NCBI GenBank assembly: GCA_963798805.1
Contig: CAWCVC010000008.1
Span: 248,001 to 312,000, forward strand
DNA: 64,000 bases
Source: CAVZCK01 sp963798805
GTDB lineage: Bacteria > Pseudomonadota > Alphaproteobacteria > Rhizobiales > Rhodomicrobiaceae
Direction of reading: 5' to 3'
Below are positions 43,472-52,986 of this stretch, in pieces. Positions within the stretch are counted from its first letter, which is position 1; every line of letters begins with the position of its first letter. The translations under genes were made by a program, and so were the position numbers. Under the pieces are notes generated by a model. The model ran no database searches and was not told where the DNA came from. It saw nothing but the letters and a program-made list of their open reading frames with translations.

Positions 43472-45028
43472 ATGATCGACGTCCTCTTCGTGAACCCGGA
43501 TTCCTCGCTCGATGCCTATCAGGAGCTGGCCAAGACCTATTCCGCCATTGAGCCGCCGACCTGGGCGCTGCTGCTGGCGCAGTCCTGCAGGAGCAAAGGA
43601 TTTACCTGCCAGATCCTCGATTGCGACGCCGAACGCCTGTCTCTGGCCGACTCCGTTCGGCGCATCGAGGAGGCGCGCGCCCGCCTCGTGGTCTTCGTGA
43701 TCTACGGCCAGAACCCCAACTCCGGCACAACGGGCATGATCGGCGGCACGCGGCTCGCCAAGGCGCTCAAAGATGCGAGGCCAGACATGAAGATCTGCTT
43801 CGTCGGCTCGCATACCAGCGCTCTGCCGAAGGAGGTGCTGGCGCTCCCCTATGTCGATGTCGTGTTGCTCAACGAGGGCGTCTACGCGCTGCACAGCCTT
43901 CTGGCGAGTGATCTCGACGGCGATCTGAAGACCATTCGCGGCATCGGCTACAAGGCCGAGGACGGCGCCGGGTGCCTGCGGCCAGTGCTGAATCCGCCCG
44001 AGCGCGTTGTGCCGCAGGACCGGCTGGAAACCGACCTGCCGGGCATGGCCTGGGACCTGCTGCCCTATCGCGAAAAACCGCTCGACCTCTATCGCGCCCA
44101 TTTCTGGCATGCCGGTTTCGACCACGCCAAGCGCACGCCTTTCGCTGCGATCTACACCTCTCTGGGGTGCAATTTCGGCTGCGATTTCTGCATGATCAAC
44201 ATTGTCAACCGGGCCGACAATGACGATGCCGTCGACGCCTCTTATTCGCGCGGCATGCGCTTCTGGTCTCCGGATTTCATGCTGAAAGAGCTGGAAAAGC
44301 TCGCTGGGCTTGGTGTCAAGACGCTCCGCATCAGCGACGAAATGTTCTTCCTCAACCGCAAATACTACCGGCCGCTTCTGGAGAAGATCGTCGAGCGCGG
44401 CCTCGACTTCTCGATGTGGACCTATTCGCGTGTGGACACAGTGCGCGAGGAAGCGTTGGAGCTGTTCAAGAAGGCAGGCGTCGATTGGCTGGCGCTCGGC
44501 GTCGAGGCTGGCAATCAGACCGTCCGACAGCAGGTCTCGAAAGGCAGCTTCAAGGAGGTCGACATCCGCGAAGTCTGCGCCACCGTCCGCAATGCCGGCA
44601 TCAATGTGATCAGCAATTATATCTTCGGCCTCGAAAGCGACACGCTGGAGACCATGCAGCAGACGCTCGATCTGGCGCTGGAGCTGAACACCGAGATGGC
44701 GAACATGTATCCGTGCCAGGCTCTGCCCGGTAGTCCGATGCATACGCGCGCCAAGGCGCAGGGCCGTCCGCTGCCGGACAGCTATGCCGGTTATGCCTTC
44801 CTGTCCTATGAGGCACAGCCGCTGTCGAACGACCATCTGACGTCCGCCGACATTCTCCGCTTCCGGGATGAAGCCTGGCACCGCTATTTCACCAACCAGA
44901 GCTATCTGGAGCTGGTCGAGCGCAAATTCGGTGTGGCGCAAAGAAACAACGTCGAGGATATGGCTCGCATCCGACTGCGCCGTCGCCTGCTTGAGGGCGG
45001 TGAGAATGAGCTTGCCGCTACCGCCTGA
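43472..45028 (+). CDS. B12-binding domain radical SAM protein
   Basis: Start at 43472; 518 residues. The N-terminal 180 residues form a cobalamin-binding-like Rossmann domain (MIDVLFVNPDSSLDAYQELA, VVFVIYGQNPNSG, LPYVDVVLLNEGVYAL). The radical SAM core carries CNFGCDFC, the CxxxCxxC iron-sulfur motif, and GVKTLRISDEMFFLNRK. Families like this make methylations and C-C rearrangements in cell-envelope lipids and natural products. It is divergent from the heptose operon, separated by 169 bp, and its stop overlaps that of the MFS gene by 11 bp. A role in modifying the same sugar is only a guess. Confidence 0.8.
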   Translation: MIDVLFVNPDSSLDAYQELAKTYSAIEPPTWALLLAQSCRSKGFTCQILDCDAERLSLADSVRRIEEARARLVVFVIYGQNPNSGTTGMIGGTRLAKALKDARPDMKICFVGSHTSALPKEVLALPYVDVVLLNEGVYALHSLLASDLDGDLKTIRGIGYKAEDGAGCLRPVLNPPERVVPQDRLETDLPGMAWDLLPYREKPLDLYRAHFWHAGFDHAKRTPFAAIYTSLGCNFGCDFCMINIVNRADNDDAVDASYSRGMRFWSPDFMLKELEKLAGLGVKTLRISDEMFFLNRKYYRPLLEKIVERGLDFSMWTYSRVDTVREEALELFKKAGVDWLALGVEAGNQTVRQQVSKGSFKEVDIREVCATVRNAGINVISNYIFGLESDTLETMQQTLDLALELNTEMANMYPCQALPGSPMHTRAKAQGRPLPDSYAGYAFLSYEAQPLSNDHLTSADILRFRDEAWHRYFTNQSYLELVERKFGVAQRNNVEDMARIRLRRRLLEGGENELAATA

Positions 45029-46574
45029 CGGCTGGCGCGTTGCCCGTCGCCGTCAACTTCGATGGCACATCGGCCAGAGTCGCCCAGGCGATGAGCGCGG
45101 CCAGCAGGCCGAAAGCGGCCGCGATCAGCATGGCGACGCCATAAGCGTTCATGAATGCCGCTTCCAGCGCCGGGCGCGCCGATGAGGAGACCTCGGGCAG
45201 GTTACCGAAACGAGGCTGTTTGCCGCTGTTGCCGAGATCGACGCCCGCCAGATCGTTGAGATAAATGATCGTCGCCACAGAGCCCACGATCGCGACCGCA
45301 AACAGCCCGGCCAGCCGGCTTGCCGCATTGTTCACACCGGACGCCGCGCCGGATTCCGCATCAGGCGCGGAGTTCATCACCGCCGTCGTGAGCGGCGCCA
45401 CGACGATGGCCATGCCGCACGCGAGAATGAGGATCGGCAGCAGGATACCGACCCAGAAATTCGCGATGTTGGGCGCGAAAACGCCCGCCGCCACTCCGAC
45501 GAGGACCGAACCGAGAACGAGCGGCAGACGGGGGCCGGTATGGTCCGCCCATTTCCCGGCGAAACGCGAGGCAACCCCGATGATGAGGCCCATTGGTAGC
45601 AGAATGAGGCCGACCTCCCATGAGCTGTAGCCGCGCAACTCGATGAGATCGAATGGCAACAGGAAAAGCACGGCCGAAAATGCGCCATAGAGCAGCAGGG
45701 TGGTCAGATTTGCGCCGGTGAACGCCTTGTTCGCGAACAGAGAGGGCGGCATTAGCGGGTTCTTGATGTTGCGCTCGGTGATGACGAACGCGGCGACGCC
45801 GACAATGCCGACAACCAGCCAGATCGCGACCGATGTCGACAGCGTCGCCGTTTGCGACGCCGTCGTCAAAGCCAGCGTCAAGCCGCCAAAGCCGATCACC
45901 GCCAGAACGCCGCCCATCCAGTCGAGCCTGTCCGCAGCGTCCTCGCCCCGGCTTTCGGGCACATGCCGCAAGGTGAGCCAGACCGGCACGGCGGCAATCG
46001 GCACGTTGATCCAGAAGGCTGCACGCCAGCTCAGCGTGTCGATGAGGAAGCCGCCAAGCGGCGGACCGAGCGCTGTAGTGATGGCCGAGGCGCCTGCCCA
46101 GAGCCCGATGGCGCGGCCGCGCACGTCTTTCGGGAAGGAAGCGGCGATGATGGCGAGGCTTTGCGGGATCATTAGCGCCGCGCCGACGCCCTGGCAGATC
46201 CGCGCAACGATTAACGTGAGCAGGTCAGGCGCCAGCGCGCAGGCGATCGATGCCAGCACGAACAGGCCGATGCCGATGATGAAGGTGCGGCGGCGGCCGA
46301 ATTTGTCGCCAGCGCCGCCGCCCACGAGGATGAGGCTCCCGAGCGTCAGCGCGTAGCCGTTCACCACCCATTCGAGCGTGGCGAAATTCGCGCCGAAATC
46401 CTGCTGAATCGACGGCAGAGCAATCGACACGACGGTACTGTCGATGAAGCCCATGGCGGAGGCAAGGATCGTCGCCGCCAGGACAAAGGGCCGCGAGGCT
46501 TCGGCGCATGGCGCCGTTGCGTCTACATCTATGACGCTGCGCCCATCCGGACAGAGCGGTCGGTGTAACGCCAT
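45018..46574 (-). CDS. DHA2 (EmrB/QacA) family MFS efflux permease
   Basis: A 518-residue protein with about fourteen helices, as in the DHA2 subfamily. Signatures: TILASAMGFIDSTVVSIALPSIQQDF (motif D1), LTLGSLILVGGGAGDKFGRRRTFI (motif A) and RICQGVGAALMIPQSLAIIAASF (motif B/C). Such pumps export drugs, dyes or antibiotics by proton antiport. No regulator or membrane-fusion partner is adjacent. The 3' end is convergent with and overlaps the radical SAM gene by 11 bp. Confidence 0.85.
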   Translation of the reverse strand: MALHRPLCPDGRSVIDVDATAPCAEASRPFVLAATILASAMGFIDSTVVSIALPSIQQDFGANFATLEWVVNGYALTLGSLILVGGGAGDKFGRRRTFIIGIGLFVLASIACALAPDLLTLIVARICQGVGAALMIPQSLAIIAASFPKDVRGRAIGLWAGASAITTALGPPLGGFLIDTLSWRAAFWINVPIAAVPVWLTLRHVPESRGEDAADRLDWMGGVLAVIGFGGLTLALTTASQTATLSTSVAIWLVVGIVGVAAFVITERNIKNPLMPPSLFANKAFTGANLTTLLLYGAFSAVLFLLPFDLIELRGYSSWEVGLILLPMGLIIGVASRFAGKWADHTGPRLPLVLGSVLVGVAAGVFAPNIANFWVGILLPILILACGMAIVVAPLTTAVMNSAPDAESGAASGVNNAASRLAGLFAVAIVGSVATIIYLNDLAGVDLGNSGKQPRFGNLPEVSSSARPALEAAFMNAYGVAMLIAAAFGLLAALIAWATLADVPSKLTATGNAPAVRR

Positions 46575-46751
46575 TGCGATCTCCTTCGAGCCTGCCGGAT
46601 CCGATCCTAATACATCAATTTGAGCAGTTCGGGCCGGTGCGCAACCGTTTCAAGACAAAAGAGCTGCGCGGAAGGCGTCCTTATATCGGCGCTGAGCGCG
46701 TGTTAACCTGCCGCCGAATGCTGAAGGTCAGGTTTGGCGAAGGAGTCGGCG

Positions 46752-48323
46752 ATGCAGCATTACGGACTCTGCGGCGCAGGACTGCATGGTGGGTGGACGT
46801 CTTTCCCGAAAACTCATCCTGCCGCCGCACAAGCGCAGGCGGAGGCCTTCGACCGCGCCACCTGTCTCGATCTCGCCGACACGGCGCTGCGCCTCACCCG
46901 GATTGCCGGCGCTGGCTATGCCGACATGCGGGTCAGCCGCAATCAGAGCGAATTTCTGTTCGCGCGTGAGGACAAGCTCAAACTCATCAATTTCGGCCTT
47001 GAGGTCGGCTTTGGAATCCGTGTACTGATGAACGGAAGCTGGGGATTTGCCGGCAGCAGCGTTCTGACCGAACCGGAGATCGAGCGCATGGTCGCCCTGG
47101 CCGTCGAGAATGCGCAGGCGAATGCGCTGATCCAGGCGGTGCCGATCGTCATCGAGGATCTGCCGGCGTTTCAGCAAGACTGGACGATGCCGGTGAAGAC
47201 CGATCCTTTCACCGTCGCGACGGATGTGAAAGCGGCTCACCTCCTCGCCATCAACGAAGCGGCGCTCAAGAATGGCGCGGATTTCTGCAACGCCATGCTG
47301 CATTCGGTGTGCGAGGAGAAGTTTTTCGCGAGCACAAGGGGCAGCGCGATTTTCCAGACGCGCGTCCGCGTCGCGCCGTTTTTCATGGCGACGGCCGTCC
47401 AAAAGAGCAGCGGCAAATTCGCCCGGCGCGATAGCCTCGCGGCGCCGCGCGGCGCCGGCTGGGAGTATATCGAGAGCTGCGATCTCGTTGCCGAAGCGGC
47501 GCGCGCCGGCGCCGAGGCGCGCGAGAAGCTCGCGGCGAAGCCCGTCGAGCCGGGCAGCTACGACCTGATCATCGATCCGACCAATCTGTTCCTCACCATC
47601 CACGAAACCATCGGTCATTCGACCGAGCTCGACCGCGCTCTCGGCTGGGAGGCGGATTTCGCCGGCACATCCTTCGTCACGCCTGACAAGCTCGGGACGC
47701 TGCAATTCGGGACGCCGATCATGACGGTGATCGGCGACCGCTCGCAGGAGGGCGGCCTCGCCACCGTCGGCTTCGATGATGACGGCGTGCGAACGGCGGG
47801 CCAGGAATTTCCGATCATCGAGCGGGGCATCTTCAAGAACTATCAGATGGCGATGGGCCAGGCGCAGTATATCGGCCGGGAGAAATCGAATGGCTGTGCC
47901 TATTGCGACAGCGCGACCGCCTTTCCGATTCAGCGGATGCCGAATATTTCGCTGCAGCCGAGCCCGCAAGCCTCATCGCTCGGCGATTTGATCGGCGGCG
48001 TCGATCGCGGCATCTACATCACGGGCGCGGGAAGCTGGAGCATCGATCAGCAGCGCGACAATTTTCAGTTCAGCGGGCAGCTCTTTTACGAAATCCGCAA
48101 TGGCAAGCTCGGGTCGATGCTGCGGGATGTCGCCTATCAGGGACGGACGGTGCCGTTCTGGAATGCGCTGGACGGGCTCGGAGACGCATCAACCTATTTC
48201 CTCGGCGGCACCTTTACCTGCGGCAAGGGACAGCCGATGCAGGGCGCGCCCGTCTCGCATGGCGCGGTGCCGGCGCGCCTCCGCGGCATAACCGTGCTGA
48301 ACACCGAACGCGAGGACGTCTGA
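46752..48323 (+). CDS. tldD: TldD-family metalloprotease subunit
   Basis: From ATG 46752 the protein has 523 residues; an upstream TTG at 46734 is in frame. The zinc motif reads LTIHETIGHSTELDRAL (HExxxH), where TldD has its catalytic metal site, and CAYCDSATAFPIQRMPNISL follows. The fold is two-domain TldD/PmbA. TldD pairs with TldE to form a heterodimeric protease that cleaves small or unfolded peptides, such as microcin leader peptides and CcdA. The tldE gene follows 3 bp later in a two-gene operon. Confidence 0.88.
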   Translation: MQHYGLCGAGLHGGWTSFPKTHPAAAQAQAEAFDRATCLDLADTALRLTRIAGAGYADMRVSRNQSEFLFAREDKLKLINFGLEVGFGIRVLMNGSWGFAGSSVLTEPEIERMVALAVENAQANALIQAVPIVIEDLPAFQQDWTMPVKTDPFTVATDVKAAHLLAINEAALKNGADFCNAMLHSVCEEKFFASTRGSAIFQTRVRVAPFFMATAVQKSSGKFARRDSLAAPRGAGWEYIESCDLVAEAARAGAEAREKLAAKPVEPGSYDLIIDPTNLFLTIHETIGHSTELDRALGWEADFAGTSFVTPDKLGTLQFGTPIMTVIGDRSQEGGLATVGFDDDGVRTAGQEFPIIERGIFKNYQMAMGQAQYIGREKSNGCAYCDSATAFPIQRMPNISLQPSPQASSLGDLIGGVDRGIYITGAGSWSIDQQRDNFQFSGQLFYEIRNGKLGSMLRDVAYQGRTVPFWNALDGLGDASTYFLGGTFTCGKGQPMQGAPVSHGAVPARLRGITVLNTEREDV

Positions 48324-48326
48324 CCG

Positions 48327-49661
48327 ATGCTGCTGACGCCCGACGAAGTCAAAGCCATCACCGACCGCCGGCTGGCCGCCTCCCGCGCGGACGGCTGCAT
48401 TCTGCATGTTCACGGCACCGACAGCGCCAATCTGCGCTTCGCCAGGAACAGCGCCACATCGAACGGCGCCCAGAGCGAGGTCAGCGTGACGATCACCTCG
48501 CAGTTCGGCCAGCGCTCCGGCTCCGTGACCGCGACAAGCCTGGACGATGACGCGCTCGACATGGCTCAGCGCCGGTCGGAGGAGATCGCGGTGCGTGCGC
48601 CCGAGAACGCCGAACAGATGCCGCCGCTCGGCCCGCAACACTATCGTGAAGGCATCGCCTTCGACGCGGCCACGGCGGATCTGCGTGCCGTCCGTCTCGC
48701 CGAAGCCGCCCGGGGCGCGATCGACAAGGCGATAGCAGCAGGTGTTGACGCGGCGGGCTATGTGGAGCGCGCAGCGCGCTTTCATGCGATGGCGACCAGC
48801 GCCGGCCTCTTTGCCTATGATCGTGAGACCGACGCCGATTTCACCGTGACGGCGCGGTGCAAGGATGGAAGCTGGTCCGGTTGGGCAGGAGGCTCCGACG
48901 TGCGCTTCGGCGGGCTCGACACTGCGAACATCGCGGCGCGGGCCGTTGAGAAAGCCTCGCACGACCAGATCCCGCTCGATCTCGATCCGGGCCAATATAC
49001 TGTGATCCTGGAGCCGTCCGCCGTCGGCGAAATGCTGCGCTATCTGACGTGGTCGATGGATGCGCGCGACGCCGATGAGGGGCGAAGCTGGCTCAGCCGG
49101 AAGAGCGGCGGCACGAAGCTTGGCGAGAAGCTGCTCGATGGGCGCGTGACACTCTATTCCGACCCGGCCGAGCTTTTGGCGCCGATCCGGACCTTCGGTT
49201 TTGAAGGGTTGCCGCAGGAACGCATGGTCTGGATTGAAAATGGGATCATCAAAACCTTGGCCTTCTCGCGCTACTGGGCCGCCAAGACCGGCCAGGAGCC
49301 GCGCCCTGCGCCGGCCGGGCTGGTGATGGCCGGCGGATCGATACCGATCGCCGAAATGATCCGGGCGACGCGGCGGGGCATTCTCGTTACCCGCGTCTGG
49401 TACACGAATTTGCTCGACCCGCGGACTTTGCTGATCACCGGCCTGACGCGGGATGGGAATTTCCTCATCGAGAACGGCCGGATTGTCGGCCCGGCGCGCA
49501 ATCTGCGCTTCAATGAGAGCCTCATCGCCATGCTCGGCAATATCGAAGCGATTGGTCCCACTGAGCGCATTCACGGCGGCGATTTAGGCGGCGGCCCGAT
49601 CGCCGCGCCGCCGCTGCTGGTGAAGGCCTTGACCTTCTGCTCGCGCTCCAGCGGCATCTGA
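48327..49661 (+). CDS. tldE: TldE/PmbA-family protease subunit
   Basis: A 444-residue partner of TldD, lacking the HExxxH site as expected. Landmarks: RFARNSATSNGAQSEVSVT, PLDLDPGQYTVILEPSAVGEML and VTRVWYTNLLDPRTLLITGLTRDGNFLIENG, the last shared by PmbA proteins. The heterodimer acts in the cytoplasm. No RiPP precursor gene or toxin-antitoxin pair is recognisable within a few kilobases, so the peptide substrate is unknown. The gene starts 3 bp after tldD. Confidence 0.87.
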   Translation: MLLTPDEVKAITDRRLAASRADGCILHVHGTDSANLRFARNSATSNGAQSEVSVTITSQFGQRSGSVTATSLDDDALDMAQRRSEEIAVRAPENAEQMPPLGPQHYREGIAFDAATADLRAVRLAEAARGAIDKAIAAGVDAAGYVERAARFHAMATSAGLFAYDRETDADFTVTARCKDGSWSGWAGGSDVRFGGLDTANIAARAVEKASHDQIPLDLDPGQYTVILEPSAVGEMLRYLTWSMDARDADEGRSWLSRKSGGTKLGEKLLDGRVTLYSDPAELLAPIRTFGFEGLPQERMVWIENGIIKTLAFSRYWAAKTGQEPRPAPAGLVMAGGSIPIAEMIRATRRGILVTRVWYTNLLDPRTLLITGLTRDGNFLIENGRIVGPARNLRFNESLIAMLGNIEAIGPTERIHGGDLGGGPIAAPPLLVKALTFCSRSSGI

Positions 49662-49742
49662 TCGGCGCGCGATTGTCGGCTGTGAAGGTGCGTCTGCGGA
49701 CCAAGCCTGCATGTTTTTGCGTCACAGAATCTTCGCAATTAG

Positions 49743-49786
49743 GCGGTGTGCCGTTTTTTTCGGCAATTTTCCGGAAACGGCACCGC
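49743..49786. repeat. inverted repeat between tldE and urtA
   Basis: gcggtgtgccgttt and aaacggcaccgc pair over 12 bp with one bulged t, enclosing about 18 nt that start with tttt. It lies about 80 bp after tldE. A terminator or a regulator site are both possible; the T-run is in the loop, not after the stem. Confidence 0.45.
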
Positions 49787-49892
49787 TTCAGTTCCATGCG
49801 CTCGCCGCCTTCGCCTCGCCATAGGCGGCAGGCCCTGGAGATCTTCAAGGTTTCCAACGAACTGTCCCCGGCGAGACCAGCCCGCCGGGCGC

Positions 49893-49908
49893 TGGCATAG
49901 TGCTTGCT
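49893..49908 (+). promoter_or_regulatory. sigma-54-type promoter of urtA
   Basis: tggcatagtgcttgct has GG at -24 and GC at -12 separated by 10 bases, the sigma-54 (RpoN) spacing, and matches TGGCA-N6-TTGCT. It ends 61 bp before urtA. Urea transporters are often NtrC/RpoN controlled. No clear NtrC half-site pair was found upstream by eye. Confidence 0.6.
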
Positions 49909-49969
49909 ATGTGCAGTTGCTGTTGAAAGGGAAAACCGCCCGCTAACGGGCCCGTTCTCGGAGATTTAA

Positions 49970-51262
49970 ATGGCGATAACGCGGAGATCACTCCTGTCAG
50001 GCGCAGCTCTCGCGCTGTCCATGTCGATCGGCATGGCAGGCTCTGCAAAGGCTGAGGACACGATCAAAGTTGGCATTTTGCATTCATTGTCCGGCACGAT
50101 GGCGATCAGCGAGACGACGCTGAAAGACGTCATGCTGATGCTCATCGATGAGCAGAACAAGAAGGGCGGACTCCTCGGCAAAAAGCTCGAGCCTGTGGTG
50201 GTCGATCCCGCATCGAACTGGCCGCTGTTCGCCGAGAAGGCTCGCGAGCTGATTTCTCAGGACAAGGTCGCGGTCGTTTTCGGCTGCTGGACCTCGGTGT
50301 CGCGCAAATCGGTGCTGCCGGTGTTCAAGGAGCTGAATTCGATCCTGTTCTACCCGGTCCAATATGAGGGCGAGGAAAGTGAGCGCAACGTCTTCTACAC
50401 CGGCGCCGCGCCGAACCAGCAGGCGATCCCGGCCGTCGACTATCTGATGAGCAAGGACGGCGGCTCGGTGAAGCGCTGGGTGCTGGAAGGCACCGACTAT
50501 GTCTATCCACGCACCACCAACAAGATCCTCGAAGCTTACCTCAAACAAAAAGGGGTAAAGAGCGAGGATATCATGATCAACTATACGCCTTTCGGCTTCT
50601 CCGACTGGCAGACCGAAGTCGCCAACATCAAGAAGTTCGGCTCCGCCGGCAAGAAGACGGCGGTGGTCTCGACCATCAACGGCGACGCCAACGTGCCCTT
50701 CTATAAGGAGCTGGGCAACCAGGGTATCAAGGCGACCGACATCCCGGTCGTGGCGTTCTCGGTGGGTGAGGAAGAGCTTGCCGGTCTCGACACCAAGCCG
50801 CTGGTCGGCCATCTCGCCGCCTGGAACTATTTCGAATTGATCAAGACCCCGGCGAACACGGCCTTCATCAAAGAGTGGCACGCCTTCACCAAGAATCCGA
50901 AGCGCACCACCAACGACCCGATGGAAGCGCACTATATCGGCTTCAACATGTGGGTGAAGGCGGTCGAGAAGGTGAAGTCGACCGATGCCGACAAGGTCAT
51001 TGCCGCGCTGCCAGGTATCGAAGCGCCGAACCTGACCGGCGGCATGTCGAAGATACTGCCGAACCACCATATCACCAAGCCGGTCTATATCGGCGAGGTG
51101 CGTGGCGACGGACAGTTCGACGTGGTCTGGAAGACCAAGGGTCTCGTTCCCGGCGACGCCTGGTCCAACTATCTGCCCGGCTCGAAGGATCTCGAGTCCG
51201 ACTGGGTGACGCTGAAATGCGGCAACTATAACACCGTCACCAAGAAGTGCGGCGGCTCGTGA
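49970..51262 (+). CDS. urtA: urea ABC transporter substrate-binding protein
   Basis: A 430-residue binding protein. The N-terminus AITRRSLLSGAALALSMSIGMAGSAKA is a twin-arginine-like signal. Family blocks: VGILHSLSGTMAISETTLKDVMLMLIDEQN, VVFGCWTSVSRKSVLPVFKE, LFYPVQYEGEESERNVFYTGAAPNQQ and GTDYVYPRTTNKILEAYL. The SRKS/YPVQYEG blocks are diagnostic for UrtA rather than amino-acid binding proteins. It delivers urea to UrtBC. Sigma-54-type promoter upstream; a strong hairpin downstream. Confidence 0.92.
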   Translation: MAITRRSLLSGAALALSMSIGMAGSAKAEDTIKVGILHSLSGTMAISETTLKDVMLMLIDEQNKKGGLLGKKLEPVVVDPASNWPLFAEKARELISQDKVAVVFGCWTSVSRKSVLPVFKELNSILFYPVQYEGEESERNVFYTGAAPNQQAIPAVDYLMSKDGGSVKRWVLEGTDYVYPRTTNKILEAYLKQKGVKSEDIMINYTPFGFSDWQTEVANIKKFGSAGKKTAVVSTINGDANVPFYKELGNQGIKATDIPVVAFSVGEEELAGLDTKPLVGHLAAWNYFELIKTPANTAFIKEWHAFTKNPKRTTNDPMEAHYIGFNMWVKAVEKVKSTDADKVIAALPGIEAPNLTGGMSKILPNHHITKPVYIGEVRGDGQFDVVWKTKGLVPGDAWSNYLPGSKDLESDWVTLKCGNYNTVTKKCGGS

Positions 51263-51304
51263 GTTTGCCCGCATCCAGCGCAGTCTGATGCGATTGACCC
51301 AAAC

Positions 51305-51328
51305 GGAGGTGGCGAGCCCGCCACCTCC
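51305..51328 (+). terminator. hairpin with T-run between urtA and urtB (attenuator)
   Basis: ggaggtggcg and cgccacctcc form a perfect 10-bp GC-rich stem with a 4-nt loop, followed by acttttc. It lies 43 bp after the urtA stop and 36 bp before urtB, so it could end most transcripts after urtA and keep the binding protein in excess over the permeases. Confidence 0.7.
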
Positions 51329-51363
51329 ACTTTTCGAGAGAACTGCGGGGATATATCGACGCC

Positions 51364-52986
51364 ATGCGTGCTTTTAACGAACGCCTGATAACGCTCGTCG
51401 GTGCCTTTGTTATCCTTGTGAGCTTACAGCTCGCTGCCGTGGCGCCTGCCGCCGCGGGCCCTTACGAGGACGCGCTTGCCGGGTTCACGGCCGACAGTTT
51501 CAGCGACACCGCCGATGCCATCGACGCCGTTGTCGCGACCGGCGATGCGCGCGCCGCAGCGCTGCTCGAAGCGTTGCAGGACTCGCGCCTGATGTTTTCG
51601 GCGCAGGCGAAGAAGGTCTACATCAAGGACAAGTCCGACAAGCTGACCGACGCCGCCACCGGCGAGGCCGTCGCGACGCCGCCGGAAGATACCGACAATG
51701 TGCGGCTCAATAATCGCGTCCGCGGCATGCTCGATTCCGCCATCGGCGCGCTGACGCTGATGGCCAAGGCCCCCGCGCGCCGCATGGAGGCCGCGCAGGC
51801 GGTGTTCAAATCCAGGTCGGAAGGCGCGCTCCCGGCTCTGGAGAAGGCCATCGCCGCCGAGCAGGATCCCGGCATCAAACAGGTCATGTTGCAAGCCCGC
51901 GCCGCCATCCTGATCGGCAAGAGCGACGCCAAGCTCGAGGACCGCATTGCCGCCGTCCGCATCATCCGCGACCGCGGCGACCAGGAAGCCCTCGCCCTGC
52001 TCAACACGTTACCGGCCGATTCTCCGCCGGAGCTCAAGACAGCTGCCGACGCTGCCATCAGCTCGATCCAGCGCCAGCTCGAGCTCCTGAGCGCGATCCA
52101 GAATGTCTGGTACGGCCTGTCGCTCGGTTCGGTGCTGCTGCTCGCCGCTATCGGCCTCGCCATTACCTTCGGCGTGATGGGCGTCATCAACATGGCGCAT
52201 GGCGAGATGGTCATGCTCGGCGCCTATACGACCTTCGTCGTGCAGGAACTTTTTCGCGCCTACGCGCCGGGGGCTTTCGATTTGTCCCTGCTGGTCGCCG
52301 TGCCGGCAGCGTTCATCGTTGCCGGCTCGGTCGGCATCGCCATCGAGCGCGGCATCATTCGCTTTCTCTATGGCCGGCCGCTCGAAACCCTGCTCGCCAC
52401 CTGGGGCGTCAGCCTCGTTCTGCAGCAGGCGGTGCGCACCATTTTCGGCGCCTCGAATCGCGAGGTCAGCGCGCCGAGCTACATGTCGGGCGGCTTCGAT
52501 TTCCTCGGCCTGGCCGTCACCTATAACCGGCTGTGGATCATCGTCTTCACCCTCGCCGTCTTTGCGGCGCTGCTCTTCATCCTGAAGGCGACGCCGCTCG
52601 GCCTGCAGATGCGGGCGGTGACGCAGAACCGGCGCATGGCCGCCTCGATGGGCATCCGCACCGGCTATGTCGACGCCATGACCTTCGCGCTCGGCTCCGG
52701 CATCGCCGGCATCGCTGGCGTGGCGCTCAGCCAGATCGACAATGTCTCGCCCAATCTCGGCCAGGGCTACATCATCGACAGCTTCCTCGTCGTGGTGTTC
52801 GGCGGTGTCGGCAACCTCTGGGGCACCTTCGTCTCGGCCTTCGCGCTCGGCATCACCAACAAGCTGCTGGAGCCTTGGGCCGGGGCGGTGCTCGGCAAGA
52901 TCCTGATCCTCGTTCTGCTCATCCTCTTCATTCAGAAGCGGCCGCGCGGACTGTTCGCGCTCAAGGGAAGGGCTGTCGAAGCATGA
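51364..52986 (+). CDS. urtB: urea ABC transporter permease UrtB
   Basis: A 540-residue protein with a long N-terminal periplasmic extension of about 230 residues after a signal (LQLAAVAPAAAGPYEDALAGF), rich in helices, then a LivH-type permease domain (SLGSVLLLAAIGLAITFGVMGVINMAHGEMVMLGAYTTF). The extension is typical of UrtB and absent from amino-acid LivH. The permease domain has RAVTQNRRMAASMGIRTGYVDAMTFALGSGIAGIAG. The stop overlaps urtC (ATGA). Confidence 0.92.
   Translation: MRAFNERLITLVGAFVILVSLQLAAVAPAAAGPYEDALAGFTADSFSDTADAIDAVVATGDARAAALLEALQDSRLMFSAQAKKVYIKDKSDKLTDAATGEAVATPPEDTDNVRLNNRVRGMLDSAIGALTLMAKAPARRMEAAQAVFKSRSEGALPALEKAIAAEQDPGIKQVMLQARAAILIGKSDAKLEDRIAAVRIIRDRGDQEALALLNTLPADSPPELKTAADAAISSIQRQLELLSAIQNVWYGLSLGSVLLLAAIGLAITFGVMGVINMAHGEMVMLGAYTTFVVQELFRAYAPGAFDLSLLVAVPAAFIVAGSVGIAIERGIIRFLYGRPLETLLATWGVSLVLQQAVRTIFGASNREVSAPSYMSGGFDFLGLAVTYNRLWIIVFTLAVFAALLFILKATPLGLQMRAVTQNRRMAASMGIRTGYVDAMTFALGSGIAGIAGVALSQIDNVSPNLGQGYIIDSFLVVVFGGVGNLWGTFVSAFALGITNKLLEPWAGAVLGKILILVLLILFIQKRPRGLFALKGRAVEA

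Noticed and set aside
46752..49661. TldD/TldE as part of a RiPP maturation cluster
   Set aside because: No precursor peptide, YcaO, or transporter specific to RiPPs was found nearby; the pair is a common housekeeping protease.
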